A stretch of 64,000 bases of DNA from Nocardiopsis listeri NBRC 13360. GTDB lineage: Bacteria; Actinomycetota; Actinomycetes; Streptosporangiales; Streptosporangiaceae. Where the stretch lies: NCBI RefSeq assembly GCF_001570765.1, contig NZ_BCSH01000020.1, positions 1 through 64,000 of the forward strand, written 5' to 3'. A program made the translations under genes and the position numbers. The notes below the pieces were generated by a model. That model searched no databases and was not told where the DNA came from. It saw only the letters and a list, made by a program, of their open reading frames with translations. Shown piece after piece: positions 36,153 to 45,353 of the stretch (position 1 is its first letter; each line of letters starts with the position of its first letter).

Positions 36153-36342
36153 CACGGCCTTCCCGGACACGGAGGGGCGGCGAGGGTCGGGGGCCGAAGA
36201 GGAACGAACCGGTCGATGGCACATGCCGGCATGCTCTCCGCACCGCGCCCCCGAGGACGGGGGACGCACCGCGTCAGGAACCGGCTTTGCATTCCCATGC
36301 CGCCATCGATACCCGCAAAGGCGGCGGAGCGAACAAAAAGAC

Positions 36343-36378
36343 CGGGTGTTCGGATCCGTCCGGATCCGGACACCCGGC
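36343..36378 (-). terminator. terminator of the PPOX gene
   Basis: CCGGGTGT...CGGATCCG pairs with CGGATCCG...ACACCCGG in a nearly perfect 17-bp stem with a 2-nt centre. On the minus strand it is followed by CTTTTTG, a classic U-run. Confidence 0.75.
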
Positions 36379-36398
36379 CCACGCGCGTGTTCGCAGGA

Positions 36399-36968
36399 TC
36401 AGGACCGGTGGATCTCCCGCCCGCTGATCCGGGCCGGGACGATCTTCAGGACCTGGTCCCGCGGACCGGCCGCCCATGGCTGCGGCATACGGCCCTGCGG
36501 AATGCGTTCCAGCTCCCCATCGTCACGAACCCAACGGCAACGCCCCGAACACAGCACGCTCCACCCCTCACGACGTTCCTCGTCGAGGTGGTCGACCTGG
36601 AAGGCCGCGTACCCCCGCGCGTAACGCATGATGGTGCCGGCCAACGTCGAGCGGAACACGATCGTGTCGTTGATCAGCGAATAGTTGATGGGCAGCACCG
36701 TCGGTGCGGCGTCCCCGTCGATGGTGAAGGCCACTCGCCCGATGTCCCGCGTGGCCAACAGGTTCAGACAGGCCTGACGCTCCAGGACGGTGAACGAGCC
36801 CTGACCGCCGGTGGACAGGTCCGCGCCCAACGACCGCCGCTCGCCCTCCCGCAGACGTTCGGTGCCCGCGAACCCCTCCGACGCCGTGCGCTGTTCCGGT
36901 GGCGATCCGGGCCCCGTGACCGAACCCCGCCCGTCCTCGGCCGCGCCGGCATCGCTTGTTCCCACCAT
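36399..36968 (-). CDS. pyridoxamine 5'-phosphate oxidase-fold flavoprotein
   Basis: This 189-residue protein has a disordered N-terminal 60 residues and then a split-barrel flavin-binding domain: LNLLATRDIGRVAFTIDGDAAPTVLPINYSL, TIVFRSTLAGTI and WSVLCSGRCRWV. The ATG at 36968 follows a GGGGGG run as ribosome site. It is divergent from a DevR-like regulator. In mycobacteria several proteins of this fold belong to the DevR dormancy regulon, so hypoxia or redox control is a fair inference. It may bind FMN or F420. Confidence 0.8.
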   Translation of the reverse strand: MVGTSDAGAAEDGRGSVTGPGSPPEQRTASEGFAGTERLREGERRSLGADLSTGGQGSFTVLERQACLNLLATRDIGRVAFTIDGDAAPTVLPINYSLINDTIVFRSTLAGTIMRYARGYAAFQVDHLDEERREGWSVLCSGRCRWVRDDGELERIPQGRMPQPWAAGPRDQVLKIVPARISGREIHRS

Positions 36969-37309
36969 CACGAGCCCCCCGAAATCAGGTGCCTTCCGTA
37001 TACCCGCCCTCTTCATCGTCGTTCGTCCACGAACACCGGAAAAGGGGCCGGGATCCCCCTGATCCACGGCGAAGGTCCTCGTTCGCGCATTACCCGTCGG
37101 GACACAGGACTCAAACGGGAAGGGACGTTCGCCCCCTCTGGTGGCGAACACACCCGGATAGGGTGGTAACACCTGGTCCGAGCCTTCGGACCGAGGGCGA
37201 ACACACGGCTCGGAACCGCCCGACGGTGCGCCACAACGGGCGGCGAAGGCCCACAACCCAAGGCGGCGCTGCCGCCTCAGGTCACCAGTGCTATGGAGGT
37301 GCGCACCTG
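36969..37309. other. gap between PPOX gene and devR-like gene
   Basis: About 340 bp. I see TTCGCC-N9-GGCGAA at about 37129-37149 as a possible regulator site, and a small hairpin (GGTCCGA/TCGGACC) at about 37174-37192. No clear match to the mycobacterial DevR box and no clear gene. Confidence 0.35.
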
Positions 37310-37966
37310 ATGGGCGGCGACAGATCGATCCGGGTGTTCCTGGTCGACGACCACGAGATCGTCCGGAGAGGCGTGGGGTCACTCCTCGACGACGAGGAGG
37401 GCATCGAGGTGGTCGGCGAGGCCGGCACCGCCGCGCAGGCCCTGGCAAGGGTGCCCGCGCTCCGACCCGACGTGGTCGTACTCGACGTTCGACTCCCCGA
37501 CGGGGACGGTGTCACCGTCTGCCGGGAGATCCGGTCGATGCTCCCCGACACCCACATGCTCATGCTCACCTCCTACTCCGACGATGAGGCCCTCTACGGG
37601 GCGGTCATGGCGGGCGCCGCCGGCTACATCCTCAAACAGATCCACGGAACCGACCTCGTCGGCGCCGTCCGCACGGTCGCACAGGGGCGGTCCCTGCTGG
37701 ACCCGGAGTCGACCGCGCGCATGCTCAAGCGATTGCGTGACGAGGCCGGCCGCAAGGACCCGCTCAGCGAGCTCACCGAACAGGAACGCCGTGTCCTGGA
37801 GCTCATCGGTGAGGGACTCACCAACCGGGAGATCGGTGCCAGGATGTACCTGGCGGAGAAGACCGTGAAGAACTACGTGTCCCGCGTCCTGGCCAAGCTC
37901 GGCATGGCCCGCCGTACCCAGGCGGCGGCCTACGCGGTGCGTCTGTCCATGGACCAGAGCGCCTGA
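37310..37966 (+). CDS. NarL/DevR-family response regulator
   Basis: This 218-residue response regulator has a receiver domain (about 7-125) with acidic pocket VDDHE and phospho-acceptor Asp59 in VVVLDVRLPDGDG. A LuxR-type HTH (about 150-212) contains LTEQERRVLELIGEGLTNREIGARM. The sequence is close to DevR/DosR. It is convergent with the GAF-domain kinase that follows, so the pair shares a terminator rather than a promoter. Hypoxia or redox regulation is inferred from the family. Confidence 0.9.
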   Translation: MGGDRSIRVFLVDDHEIVRRGVGSLLDDEEGIEVVGEAGTAAQALARVPALRPDVVVLDVRLPDGDGVTVCREIRSMLPDTHMLMLTSYSDDEALYGAVMAGAAGYILKQIHGTDLVGAVRTVAQGRSLLDPESTARMLKRLRDEAGRKDPLSELTEQERRVLELIGEGLTNREIGARMYLAEKTVKNYVSRVLAKLGMARRTQAAAYAVRLSMDQSA

Positions 37967-37982
37967 CCCACGCGGAACGAAC

Positions 37983-38021
37983 AAGGAGCCGGGCCGTCCC
38001 CTACGGGCGGCCCGGCTCCTT
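37983..38021. terminator. bidirectional terminator between regulator and kinase
   Basis: AAGGAGCCGGGCCG (37983-37996) pairs perfectly with CGGCCCGGCTCCTT (38008-38021). A U-run is available in both directions at the ends. It separates two convergent genes. Confidence 0.75.
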
Positions 38022-38074
38022 GCGCGCTCTCAGGGGCTGTCGAGGCATCGGGGGTCGACACGCCTCGGATCCGA

Positions 38075-39847
38075 TCAACCCTCCAAGGTCTGTTCCTCAC
38101 GCTGGACGGGCGCGGACCACTCCACCACCGTTCCCTCGCCGGGGCCGGAGGCCACCGCCATCGCACCGCCCAGCTCCTCGGCGCGCGAGGCCAGGTTGCG
38201 CAACCCGCTGCGCGCCACTCCCTCGGGGACACCACGGCCGTTGTCGGACACCCGCAACACGACCTCACCGTTGTCCACCGACAGCTCCACGTCCACCGTG
38301 GTCGCCCCCGAGTGCCGGGCCACGTTGGACAGCAGCTCACGCAGCACCGGCACCAGGTGCTCGCCCACCCGCTCGTCCACGGCGTTGTCCACCGGGCCCT
38401 GGGTGAGCAGTCTGGGCGCGAACCCCAACGTCTCAGCGGAGGTGTTGACCAACTCCAGCACCCGCGAACGCAACCACGAGGAGTCGTCCTCACCCGAACT
38501 CTGAAGGGCGAAGATGGTCGACCGGATCTGCCGGATGGTGTCGTCCAGGTCGTCCACCGCGCCCTGCACCCGCTTGGAGGAGGTCGCGTCGTCGATCCGT
38601 CGCACCGTGCCCATCAACGTGATGGCGGTGGCGTACAGCCGCTGGATGACGGTGTCGTGCAGGTCGCGGGCGATCCGGTCCCGATCCTCCAGCACGCTCA
38701 ATCGTTCCGAGTCCAGGCGGGCCTCGGCCAACTCCAGGGCGACCGCCGCCTGGTTCGCGAACGACGACAACATGTTCAACCAGCTGCTCTGGAAGTCCTC
38801 CCGGCCGCGGTCCCGGGCCAGCACCAGCACGCCACGGGCCCCGTCGGGCGGACCGAACGGCAGCACCAGTACGGGACCGACCCCCATCCGGGTGAGGAAG
38901 CCGACCCCGAGGTGCTCGAACTCGGACACGTCCGTCTGTAGCGGGGTGCCGCTCAGGTAGACCCGGCCCAGCAGGGTGTCCTCGGCCCGGGTCAGGGTCG
39001 CCCCACGCGCACCCGCCGCCAGGGACTCGCACTGGTCCTCGGGACCGTCCCACACCCGCACCGTGAGGGTCTGGGGGTCCTCACCGGGCATGGCGATGAT
39101 CGCGATGTCGGAGTGCGCCATCACCCGGGCTCGACGCGCCACCAGGCGCAGTACCTCCTCGGGTGCGGCCCCGGACAGCAACCGGGTGGTGATCTGCCCG
39201 GAGGCGTCCAACCAGGTCTCACGGCTCTGCGTCTGAGCGAACAACTGGGCGTTCTCGATCGCGGTGCCAGCGGCCGTCGCCAGGGCGCGCATCAGGAGTT
39301 CGTCGTCGCCGGTGAACTCCGTACCGTCGTGCTTGTCGGTCATGTAGAGGTTGCCGAACACCTTGTCGCGGATGCGGATCGGCACCCCCAGGAAGGTGTG
39401 CATCGGCGGGTGGCCCTCGGGGAACCCTCGCGACTCGGGGTGGTCGCTCACTTCTTTGAGTCGCAACGGCTCGGGTTCCTTGATGAGCAACCCGAGGATG
39501 CCCTCGCCCCTGGGCCAGTGGTCGATGCAGGAGATCTCGTGGGGTTCCAGGCCCACCGGGATGAACCGACTCATGTTCCCGTCGGGCCCGATCACCCCCA
39601 GCGCACCGTAGCGGGCGTTGACCAGTCGGGTGGCCGTCTCGGTGATCCGCAGCAGGAGGGGATCCAGTTCGAGACCCTCGCCGATGGAGATGACCGCTTC
39701 CAGGAGGGTGTGGATGCGCTCCTGCTTGCGGGAGATCTCGGTCAACCGGGACCGGACCTCGTCGAGCAGGTCGTCCAGCCGAACCTGGGGCAGGGACAGC
39801 CGGTCGTGTTCGTGAGGATCGAAGTGATCGCCGACCGTCTCGCTCAT
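38075..39847 (-). CDS. GAF-domain sensor histidine kinase, DevS/DosT-like
   Basis: This 590-residue kinase has two GAF domains (about 45-200 and 225-375), then a HisKA_3 dimerisation helix with DRDRIARDLHDTVIQRLYA and an HATPase domain with SGLRNLASRAEELGG. The first GAF has GHPPMHTFLGVPIRIRD, with His146 where DevS/DosT carry their haem-ligating His. Oxygen, NO or CO sensing is therefore plausible. There are no membrane segments. It most likely phosphorylates the DevR-like protein encoded opposite. Confidence 0.9.
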   Translation of the reverse strand: MSETVGDHFDPHEHDRLSLPQVRLDDLLDEVRSRLTEISRKQERIHTLLEAVISIGEGLELDPLLLRITETATRLVNARYGALGVIGPDGNMSRFIPVGLEPHEISCIDHWPRGEGILGLLIKEPEPLRLKEVSDHPESRGFPEGHPPMHTFLGVPIRIRDKVFGNLYMTDKHDGTEFTGDDELLMRALATAAGTAIENAQLFAQTQSRETWLDASGQITTRLLSGAAPEEVLRLVARRARVMAHSDIAIIAMPGEDPQTLTVRVWDGPEDQCESLAAGARGATLTRAEDTLLGRVYLSGTPLQTDVSEFEHLGVGFLTRMGVGPVLVLPFGPPDGARGVLVLARDRGREDFQSSWLNMLSSFANQAAVALELAEARLDSERLSVLEDRDRIARDLHDTVIQRLYATAITLMGTVRRIDDATSSKRVQGAVDDLDDTIRQIRSTIFALQSSGEDDSSWLRSRVLELVNTSAETLGFAPRLLTQGPVDNAVDERVGEHLVPVLRELLSNVARHSGATTVDVELSVDNGEVVLRVSDNGRGVPEGVARSGLRNLASRAEELGGAMAVASGPGEGTVVEWSAPVQREEQTLEG

Positions 39848-40085
39848 GGGGGACTCTTTTCCGGCCGCTGTCCAAGGTTCCATAACCGAGTCTATGGGCG
39901 TTCTGTGCGGGTTCGACTCGCCCCCACGAACTGCGACGTGTGTCAAGTCACCTGTCCTGACCAGCCACTTTCCCGAGCTGCCACTCCGCCCGACACAAGT
40001 GCCGAAGGCCCTCTCGGAAAGGGGCCTTAGGACCATCGTTCACGGTGGTCGCGGCGCTCTCGGTGGGCGGGTCACCGAGTTCGCC

Positions 40086-41438
40086 CTAGAGTCCCTCGTT
40101 GGTGAAGACCGTGTCCGGTTCGTCGGCGAACCCGTCGGGCCCGCCCAGGAACACCGCGTACGCGTCGGCCTCTCGATAGATGGACCGCTCGGCGGTGCTC
40201 AGTACCAGATCGGCGTGCCCGTCGCCGTTGTAGTCGGCCAACGCGTGGTGGTGCATGTTTCCCAAGTCGGAGGAGGGCACCGGCACGGTGACCCCGCCCT
40301 CGCCGGTCAGCCCCTCGGCCCCGCCCAGGAGCAGGGTGGCCGTGGAGCGGTCGAAGTACGGTCCGGTCATGGCGACCACGTCATCGATACCGTCGCCGTC
40401 GACGTCGCCCACCAACAGGCCGTTGCCGAACCCGTCGCCGTCCTCGGCCGCGCCGGGCACACCCTCGGTGTCACGATCGACGCGCACCGGTTCGGCGTCC
40501 AGGTAGCCCTCGCCGGCGAGGTAGGTGTCCACGTATCCGGGGTGCAGCTCGTCGTCGTGCCCGGGTTCGTTGTTGGGGATGCCGCTCACCCCGACGAGCA
40601 GGTCGGTCGAGCCATCGCCGTCGACGTCGCCGGCCACGTGTTCGTGACCGGGCGCGGTGTCGCCCACGATCTCCTGGGCGGGTCCCTCCGGGCCCGAACG
40701 CAGCACCACGTGGGATACGGGCGACTCGTCGGCTCCGCGGACCAGCAGTAGGTCCTCGTAGGCGTCGCCGTCGGCGTCGAACGCCCTGACCGTCGCGTCG
40801 TCCGCGTCGTCGGGCAGCGGCAGGTCCTCGGTGGCGGCTGGAGTGCCCTCACGGTCGAAGGGGCCGTGGTGGAAGGTGCTCTCCCATTCGTAGGTGGGGG
40901 TGCCCATGAGGCTGTCCAGGACCGCGACGTCGGTGTCGCCGTCCCCGTTCATGTCGCCCACCGCCAGGGAGATCGCGCCCATGCCATCTGGGTGGTCCAC
41001 CGAGAGCCAGGGCAGGGGGACGGCCGGACCGACGGGGCCCTGCGGACCGCCCCACACGATGTATCCGCCGTCCTGGGCGTCGACGATGAGGTCGGTGTGA
41101 CCATCGCCGTCCAGGTCGCCGGCGTCCATGACCATCAGGTGTTCCTGTTCCCCGGACAGCTCCAGGTCGGATCGGGTCAGGACCACGGAGCGGTCGGGGT
41201 CGAGGCCGCCCTCACCACCGGGCAGCACCCCGACGTACGGTTCGCCGGTGAACTCACCACCCCGGTATCCGTGGACGGGCAGGACGGGGAGGCCGTTGGT
41301 GTCGTCGATGACGGGGGGTTCGTTCTCGTTCCTGGTGGGGACGGCGTCGGACAGGTCGGTGGTGGTGTTGCCGCAACCGACGGCGGTGAACATCAGGACG
41401 ACCAGGAACGGTGGCAGGAGGGGGGTTCGGTGCTTCAT
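40086..41438 (-). CDS. FG-GAP/VCBS-repeat lipoprotein
   Basis: This 450-residue lipoprotein (lipobox FTAVGC near residue 22) contains about six integrin-alpha-like FG-GAP repeats, each with a calcium-binding loop of the form DxDGDGxxD (DLDGDGHTD, DMNGDGDTD, DVDGDGSTD, DVDGDGIDD, DYNGDGHAD). This predicts a beta-propeller outside the cell. No enzyme motif is visible. Such proteins often bind surfaces or polymers; the partner is unknown. Confidence 0.85.
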   Translation of the reverse strand: MKHRTPLLPPFLVVLMFTAVGCGNTTTDLSDAVPTRNENEPPVIDDTNGLPVLPVHGYRGGEFTGEPYVGVLPGGEGGLDPDRSVVLTRSDLELSGEQEHLMVMDAGDLDGDGHTDLIVDAQDGGYIVWGGPQGPVGPAVPLPWLSVDHPDGMGAISLAVGDMNGDGDTDVAVLDSLMGTPTYEWESTFHHGPFDREGTPAATEDLPLPDDADDATVRAFDADGDAYEDLLLVRGADESPVSHVVLRSGPEGPAQEIVGDTAPGHEHVAGDVDGDGSTDLLVGVSGIPNNEPGHDDELHPGYVDTYLAGEGYLDAEPVRVDRDTEGVPGAAEDGDGFGNGLLVGDVDGDGIDDVVAMTGPYFDRSTATLLLGGAEGLTGEGGVTVPVPSSDLGNMHHHALADYNGDGHADLVLSTAERSIYREADAYAVFLGGPDGFADEPDTVFTNEGL

Positions 41439-41555
41439 GGGGCTCTTCCGGCGGTGTGGACGGATTCGTGGGTTCGACGCCCGGGCGTCGACAACCGTTG
41501 ACGGAACAGTACTTGTGGACGCGGGTTCGGGGTCGAATCGGCCCGGAGCGACGAA

Positions 41556-41592
41556 GAAGCGGGCCGGGCGGCGATGCCGTCCGACCCGCTTC
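41556..41592 (-). terminator. hairpin after MHS transporter gene
   Basis: GAAGCGGG at 41556-41563 pairs with CCCGCTTC at 41585-41592 with additional inner GC pairs. It lies downstream of the transporter gene on the minus strand. Confidence 0.5.
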
Positions 41593-41612
41593 GGGGGAGG
41601 TGAGAGTGGGGC

Positions 41613-42974
41613 CTAACGAGTGACCTTCGCGGAGATCTCGTCCAGATCGGCCTCACTGGTCTCCCTGCCGACCAGCAGGGCGCCCAGGGTGATGCACCCG
41701 ACCAGGACCAGGTAACCGCCGACCCAGGCCAGACCGAAGGTGCCGGCCAGCCAGGTCGCGATGTAGGGCGCGAAGGAGGCGCCCAGCAGGCTGGCCAGGT
41801 TGTAGGCGGCCGAGGCGCCGGTGTAGCGCACCTTGGTCGGGAACAGCTCGGGCAGGACCGCGGCCATGGGACCGAAGGTCAGACCCATCAGGGACAGGCC
41901 GATGACCAGGAAGGCCATCACGCCGAAGGTGCTGCCGCTGCCCAGCAGCGGGCCCATGGCGAAACCGAACACGATGATGGCGATGGTGACCGTGACCAGG
42001 GTGGGCTTGCGGCCGAAGCGGTCGGCCAGCAGCCCCGAGATCGGGGTGAAGATCCCGAAGAACACCACACCGATGAGCAGGAACACCAGGAACTGCGAAC
42101 GCTCGTATCCCAGGCCGGTGACCGGGTCGGTGCCGAAGCCCAGCGAGAACACCGTCATCAGGTAGAACAACACGTAGGTCGCCAGCATGATCAGCGTTCC
42201 GATGACGACGGCCGGCCAGTTGCTGCGGAACACCTCGACGATGGGGGTCTTGACGCGCTCACCGGAGGCGACGATCTTGGCGAAGGCCGGGGTCTCGTGC
42301 AGGGTCAGGCGCACCCACAGGCCGATGACGATCAACACGGTGGAGATCAGGAAGGGGATCCGCCAGCCGTAGGCCAGGAACGTCTCGTCGCTCATGGTCT
42401 GGCTCAGGATGAGGAAGACCCCGTTGGCCAGGAAGAACCCGATCGGCGCGCCCATCTGCGGGAACGTGCCGTAGAAGCCGCGTTTGCCGGCGGGAGCGTT
42501 CTCGGTGGCCAACAGCGCCGCGCCGCCCCACTCGCCGCCCAGTCCCAGCCCCTGACCGAACCGGCACAGCGCCAGCAGCAGGGGCGCGGCCACACCGATC
42601 TGCGCGTAGGTGGGCAGTAGACCGATCGCCACGGTGGCGATGCCCATGGTCAGCAGGGACGCCACGAGGGTGGTCTTGCGGCCGACGCGGTCGCCGAAGT
42701 GACCGAAGAGCCAGGAGCCGATGGGGCGGGCCACGAAGGCGATGGCGAAGGTCGCCAGCGACTGTAGGCGGGCCGCCATCATGTCGCCCTCGGGGAAGAA
42801 CAGGTAGGGGAAGACCAGGACCGCGGCGGTCGCGTAGACGTAGAAGTCGTAGAACTCGATGGACGTGCCCACGAGGCTCGCCGTGAGGACCTTCCGCTTG
42901 GGGTTGGTCGGGGGTTGCGCCGACTCGGCCGGTGGCCGCTGCGGCGACGGTTTCCCTGCGGAGACGTCCGTCAT
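41613..42974 (-). CDS. MFS transporter, metabolite:H+ symporter (MHS) family
   Basis: This 453-residue symporter of the ProP/KgtP/citrate type has about 12 membrane segments. SLVGTSIEFYDFYVYATAAVL in helix 1, FGHFGDRVGRKTTL as motif A, and LGLGGEWGGAALLATENAP are diagnostic. It should import a carboxylate, betaine or aromatic acid with protons. The promoter (TTCCAC-17-TAATAT, minus strand) carries a GTGTCCAC element in its spacer. The divergent neighbour is an interrupted flavin oxidoreductase. Confidence 0.88.
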   Translation of the reverse strand: MTDVSAGKPSPQRPPAESAQPPTNPKRKVLTASLVGTSIEFYDFYVYATAAVLVFPYLFFPEGDMMAARLQSLATFAIAFVARPIGSWLFGHFGDRVGRKTTLVASLLTMGIATVAIGLLPTYAQIGVAAPLLLALCRFGQGLGLGGEWGGAALLATENAPAGKRGFYGTFPQMGAPIGFFLANGVFLILSQTMSDETFLAYGWRIPFLISTVLIVIGLWVRLTLHETPAFAKIVASGERVKTPIVEVFRSNWPAVVIGTLIMLATYVLFYLMTVFSLGFGTDPVTGLGYERSQFLVFLLIGVVFFGIFTPISGLLADRFGRKPTLVTVTIAIIVFGFAMGPLLGSGSTFGVMAFLVIGLSLMGLTFGPMAAVLPELFPTKVRYTGASAAYNLASLLGASFAPYIATWLAGTFGLAWVGGYLVLVGCITLGALLVGRETSEADLDEISAKVTR

Positions 42975-43011
42975 GTGACTTCTTTCCAGGTCAGTGCGGG
43001 TTGATGGCTGG

Positions 43012-43081
43012 ATATTAGTCCCCGTGGACACTATGTGGAACATTTGTCTCGCCATGTGGACACGTGGGGGTCGGTGTCCAC
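43012..43081 (-). promoter_or_regulatory. promoter and repeated operator of the MHS transporter
   Basis: TAATAT (43017-43012) and TTCCAC (43040-43035) are spaced 17 nt. The 8-mer GTGGACAC occurs at 43024-43031 and 43056-43063, and its complement GTGTCCAC at 43074-43081. The first copy sits between -10 and -35. Confidence 0.5.
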
Positions 43082-43232
43082 TTCGGGGCGTGCGGCCTGA
43101 ACGCGACGATCCCCGCCACCTCGGGCTTTTGGCGTCCTGGGTGATCAGGGCCACTCGGCATGATGTCACGCCCACCGCTCCCCGTCTCGTCATGTGGATG
43201 GAAAGCAGCTCCCCAAGCCGAGGAGGATCCCC

Positions 43233-44462
43233 ATGGCACACGAACTCCTGGTGCTCGGCGCCGGCTACTCCGGACTCGCCGCCGCCGGCCGCGCCGCCCA
43301 CCACTCCCGCGAACGCTCCCTCGACCTGCGCGTCACCCTGGTCAACACCGCCCCCGACTTCGTCGAACGCGTCCGCCTGCACCAGATCGCCGCCGGGCAG
43401 AACGTGGGGATCCATCCCCTCACCGAAACCCTCGACGGCACCGGGATCGACCTGGTCCTCGGCAGGGTCCAGGACCTGGACGTCGACGCCCGCACCGTCG
43501 CGGTCCACACCGAAGAGGGCCCGCGCGAGCTGCGCTAAGACACGCTCGTCTACGCCCTGGGCAGCGACGCCGCGCCCGCGCCCGTACCCGGGGTGGCCGA
43601 GCACACCCACAACGTCGCCTCGGTCACCGCCGCACGACGCTTGGCCGACCACGTCCGCGAGAACCCGCCGCACACCCTGGCCGTGGTCGGTGGTGGCCTG
43701 ACCGGTGTGGAGGTGGCCACCGAATTCGCCGAGAGCCACCCCGACCTGCGGGTCGAACTCATCACCCGCGGCCGGGTCGGCGCCGGGGGCGGTGACCGAG
43801 GCCGCGACCACATGCGACGGTCCCTGGACCGCCTTGGAGTGGCCGTGCGCGAACACACCGAGGTGAGCAGGGTGGACACAGCCGGGCTCGACCTGGACGA
43901 CGGTGGGCGCGTGGACGCCGACGTGGTGGTGTGGAACGCCGGGTTCGGTGTCCGTGGCCCCCTGGCGACGGCCGGATCGAGCGTCGACGACGGCGGGCGC
44001 GCCCTGGTCGACGCCGGCCAACGCTCGGTGTCCCACCCGGAGGTCCTCGTGGTGGGCGACGCCGCGCACGTCCGTGCGGTGGACGGCCGGGAGCTGCGCA
44101 TGTCCTGCGCCATGGGCCTGCCCATGGGGTGGAACGCCGCCGACACGGTCGCCGACGCCCTCGACGGGAGCGACACCGGCGTCGGACGTACCCACCGAGG
44201 GCCGGGCCTCGGCTACCTGTTCCAGTGCGTGAGTCTGGGCCGGGGCGACGGACTCGTCCAGTTCGTGCGCGGCGACGACACCCCCACGCGCTTCGTGCTC
44301 ACCGGCCGCCCCGCCGCCCTGTACAAGGAGTTCATCGTGGCCGCTGCCTACGGCGGGCTGAGAGGCGGACAGGCTCGCCCCGACCTGTACCTGAGGCTGG
44401 CGCGCTGGTCGGGTCACCGTTCCCGACGCCCCCACGCGCGGGCCGGAGCCCTGACCGCTTGA
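43233..44462 (+). pseudogene. NAD(P)/FAD-dependent oxidoreductase with in-frame stop
   Basis: This NDH-2-like flavoprotein has an FAD-binding motif GAGYSGLAAAGRA at the start and an NAD(P)-binding motif VVGGGLTGVEVATEFAE in the middle. VLVVGDAAHVRAV lies near the FAD ribityl site. The ATG at 43233 follows AGGAGG by 6 nt. A TAA at 43536-43538 interrupts the frame where RELRYDTLVYALG is expected, so Tyr (TAC or TAT) became a stop. Reading frame and homology continue on both sides for a total of about 409 codons. It is either a nonsense pseudogene or a base error. Confidence 0.8.
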
Positions 44463-44474
44463 CGGGGCGCGGGG

Positions 44475-45164
44475 TCAGCGGCGGCGGTTCGGGAGGGTCT
44501 TCCCCGAACGGATCCGCGGCACCCCGCTGACCCGGACCACCCTGGTGCAGTTGTCCCGGAAACGCTTCACCAGTTCACCGTTGGGCCGATCGCTGCGTTC
44601 CACCCATTCCCGGGCGGCGTTCGCTCCGGCGCCGCCCGCCCGCTGTCGCCGGTTCAGTCGACGTTCGCGCACCAGGTCGGTGGCCTCCACGTACCAGAGT
44701 TCGACCATCAATCCCCGCACCTGGTCCCAGGGGGCGTGGTCGGAGGCCAGGTAGTTGCCCTCGGTCACCACCAGACGGGTGTGCGGTTCGATCACGTGGC
44801 GCGCGGCGACGGGTTCGTGCAGTCGACGGTCGTAGTCGGGCACGTAGACCGGGTGGTCGGTCTCCACCGGCAACCGGCGCAGCATCGCCAGGTAGCCGTG
44901 GACGTCGAAGGTGTCGGGGGCGCCCTTGCGGTCGCTCCTGCCCAACCGTTCGAGCTGGGCGTTGGACAGGTGGTAGCCGTCCATGGGCAGGTAGCCGGCG
45001 GTGTCCGCGCCCAGGGTCTCGTTCACCGCGTGCACCAGGTAACGGGCCAGGGTGGACTTGCCGGCGGCCGGGGCACCGGCCAACCCGAGCACGGTACGGC
45101 GGGTGTTCTCCCCGTCGTCGGGGGGAACCATGGCGAGGACGTCGGCCACGAGGGAGTCGAGCAT
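44475..45164 (-). CDS. nucleoside/nucleotide kinase-family P-loop protein
   Basis: This 229-residue kinase of the uridine kinase/pantothenate kinase-like fold (YggC/FrcK group) has Walker A GLAGAPAAGKST near residue 30, then YLPMDGYHLSN with the catalytic Asp and VTEGNYLASDHAPW near 140. The ATG at 45164 has GGAG 4 nt upstream and also a TAGGCT hexamer 7 nt upstream, so the message may be leaderless. The phosphate acceptor is unknown. Confidence 0.82.
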   Translation of the reverse strand: MLDSLVADVLAMVPPDDGENTRRTVLGLAGAPAAGKSTLARYLVHAVNETLGADTAGYLPMDGYHLSNAQLERLGRSDRKGAPDTFDVHGYLAMLRRLPVETDHPVYVPDYDRRLHEPVAARHVIEPHTRLVVTEGNYLASDHAPWDQVRGLMVELWYVEATDLVRERRLNRRQRAGGAGANAAREWVERSDRPNGELVKRFRDNCTRVVRVSGVPRIRSGKTLPNRRR

Positions 45165-45318
45165 GGACTCCAGCCTATGCCGAACCGGGGCCCCACACCC
45201 GATCGTCCCGCAGATCGGGCGGGCACGCTTCGATGATCGGGGTGGAAGAGGTCGCCCAAGGGCACCGATGGATCGATGAGTCACTGCACCGGGCGGTCCC
45301 CGACGGGGCCGAGGAGGG

Positions 45319-45347
45319 GCGGGGCCGCCGGCGCTCGGCGGCCCCGC
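45319..45347 (-). terminator. terminator of the NUDIX gene
   Basis: GCGGGGCCGCCG (45319-45330) and CGGCGGCCCCGC (45336-45347) form a perfect 12-bp stem with a 5-nt loop directly after the NUDIX stop. Confidence 0.7.
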
Positions 45348-45353
45348 GAAGCC

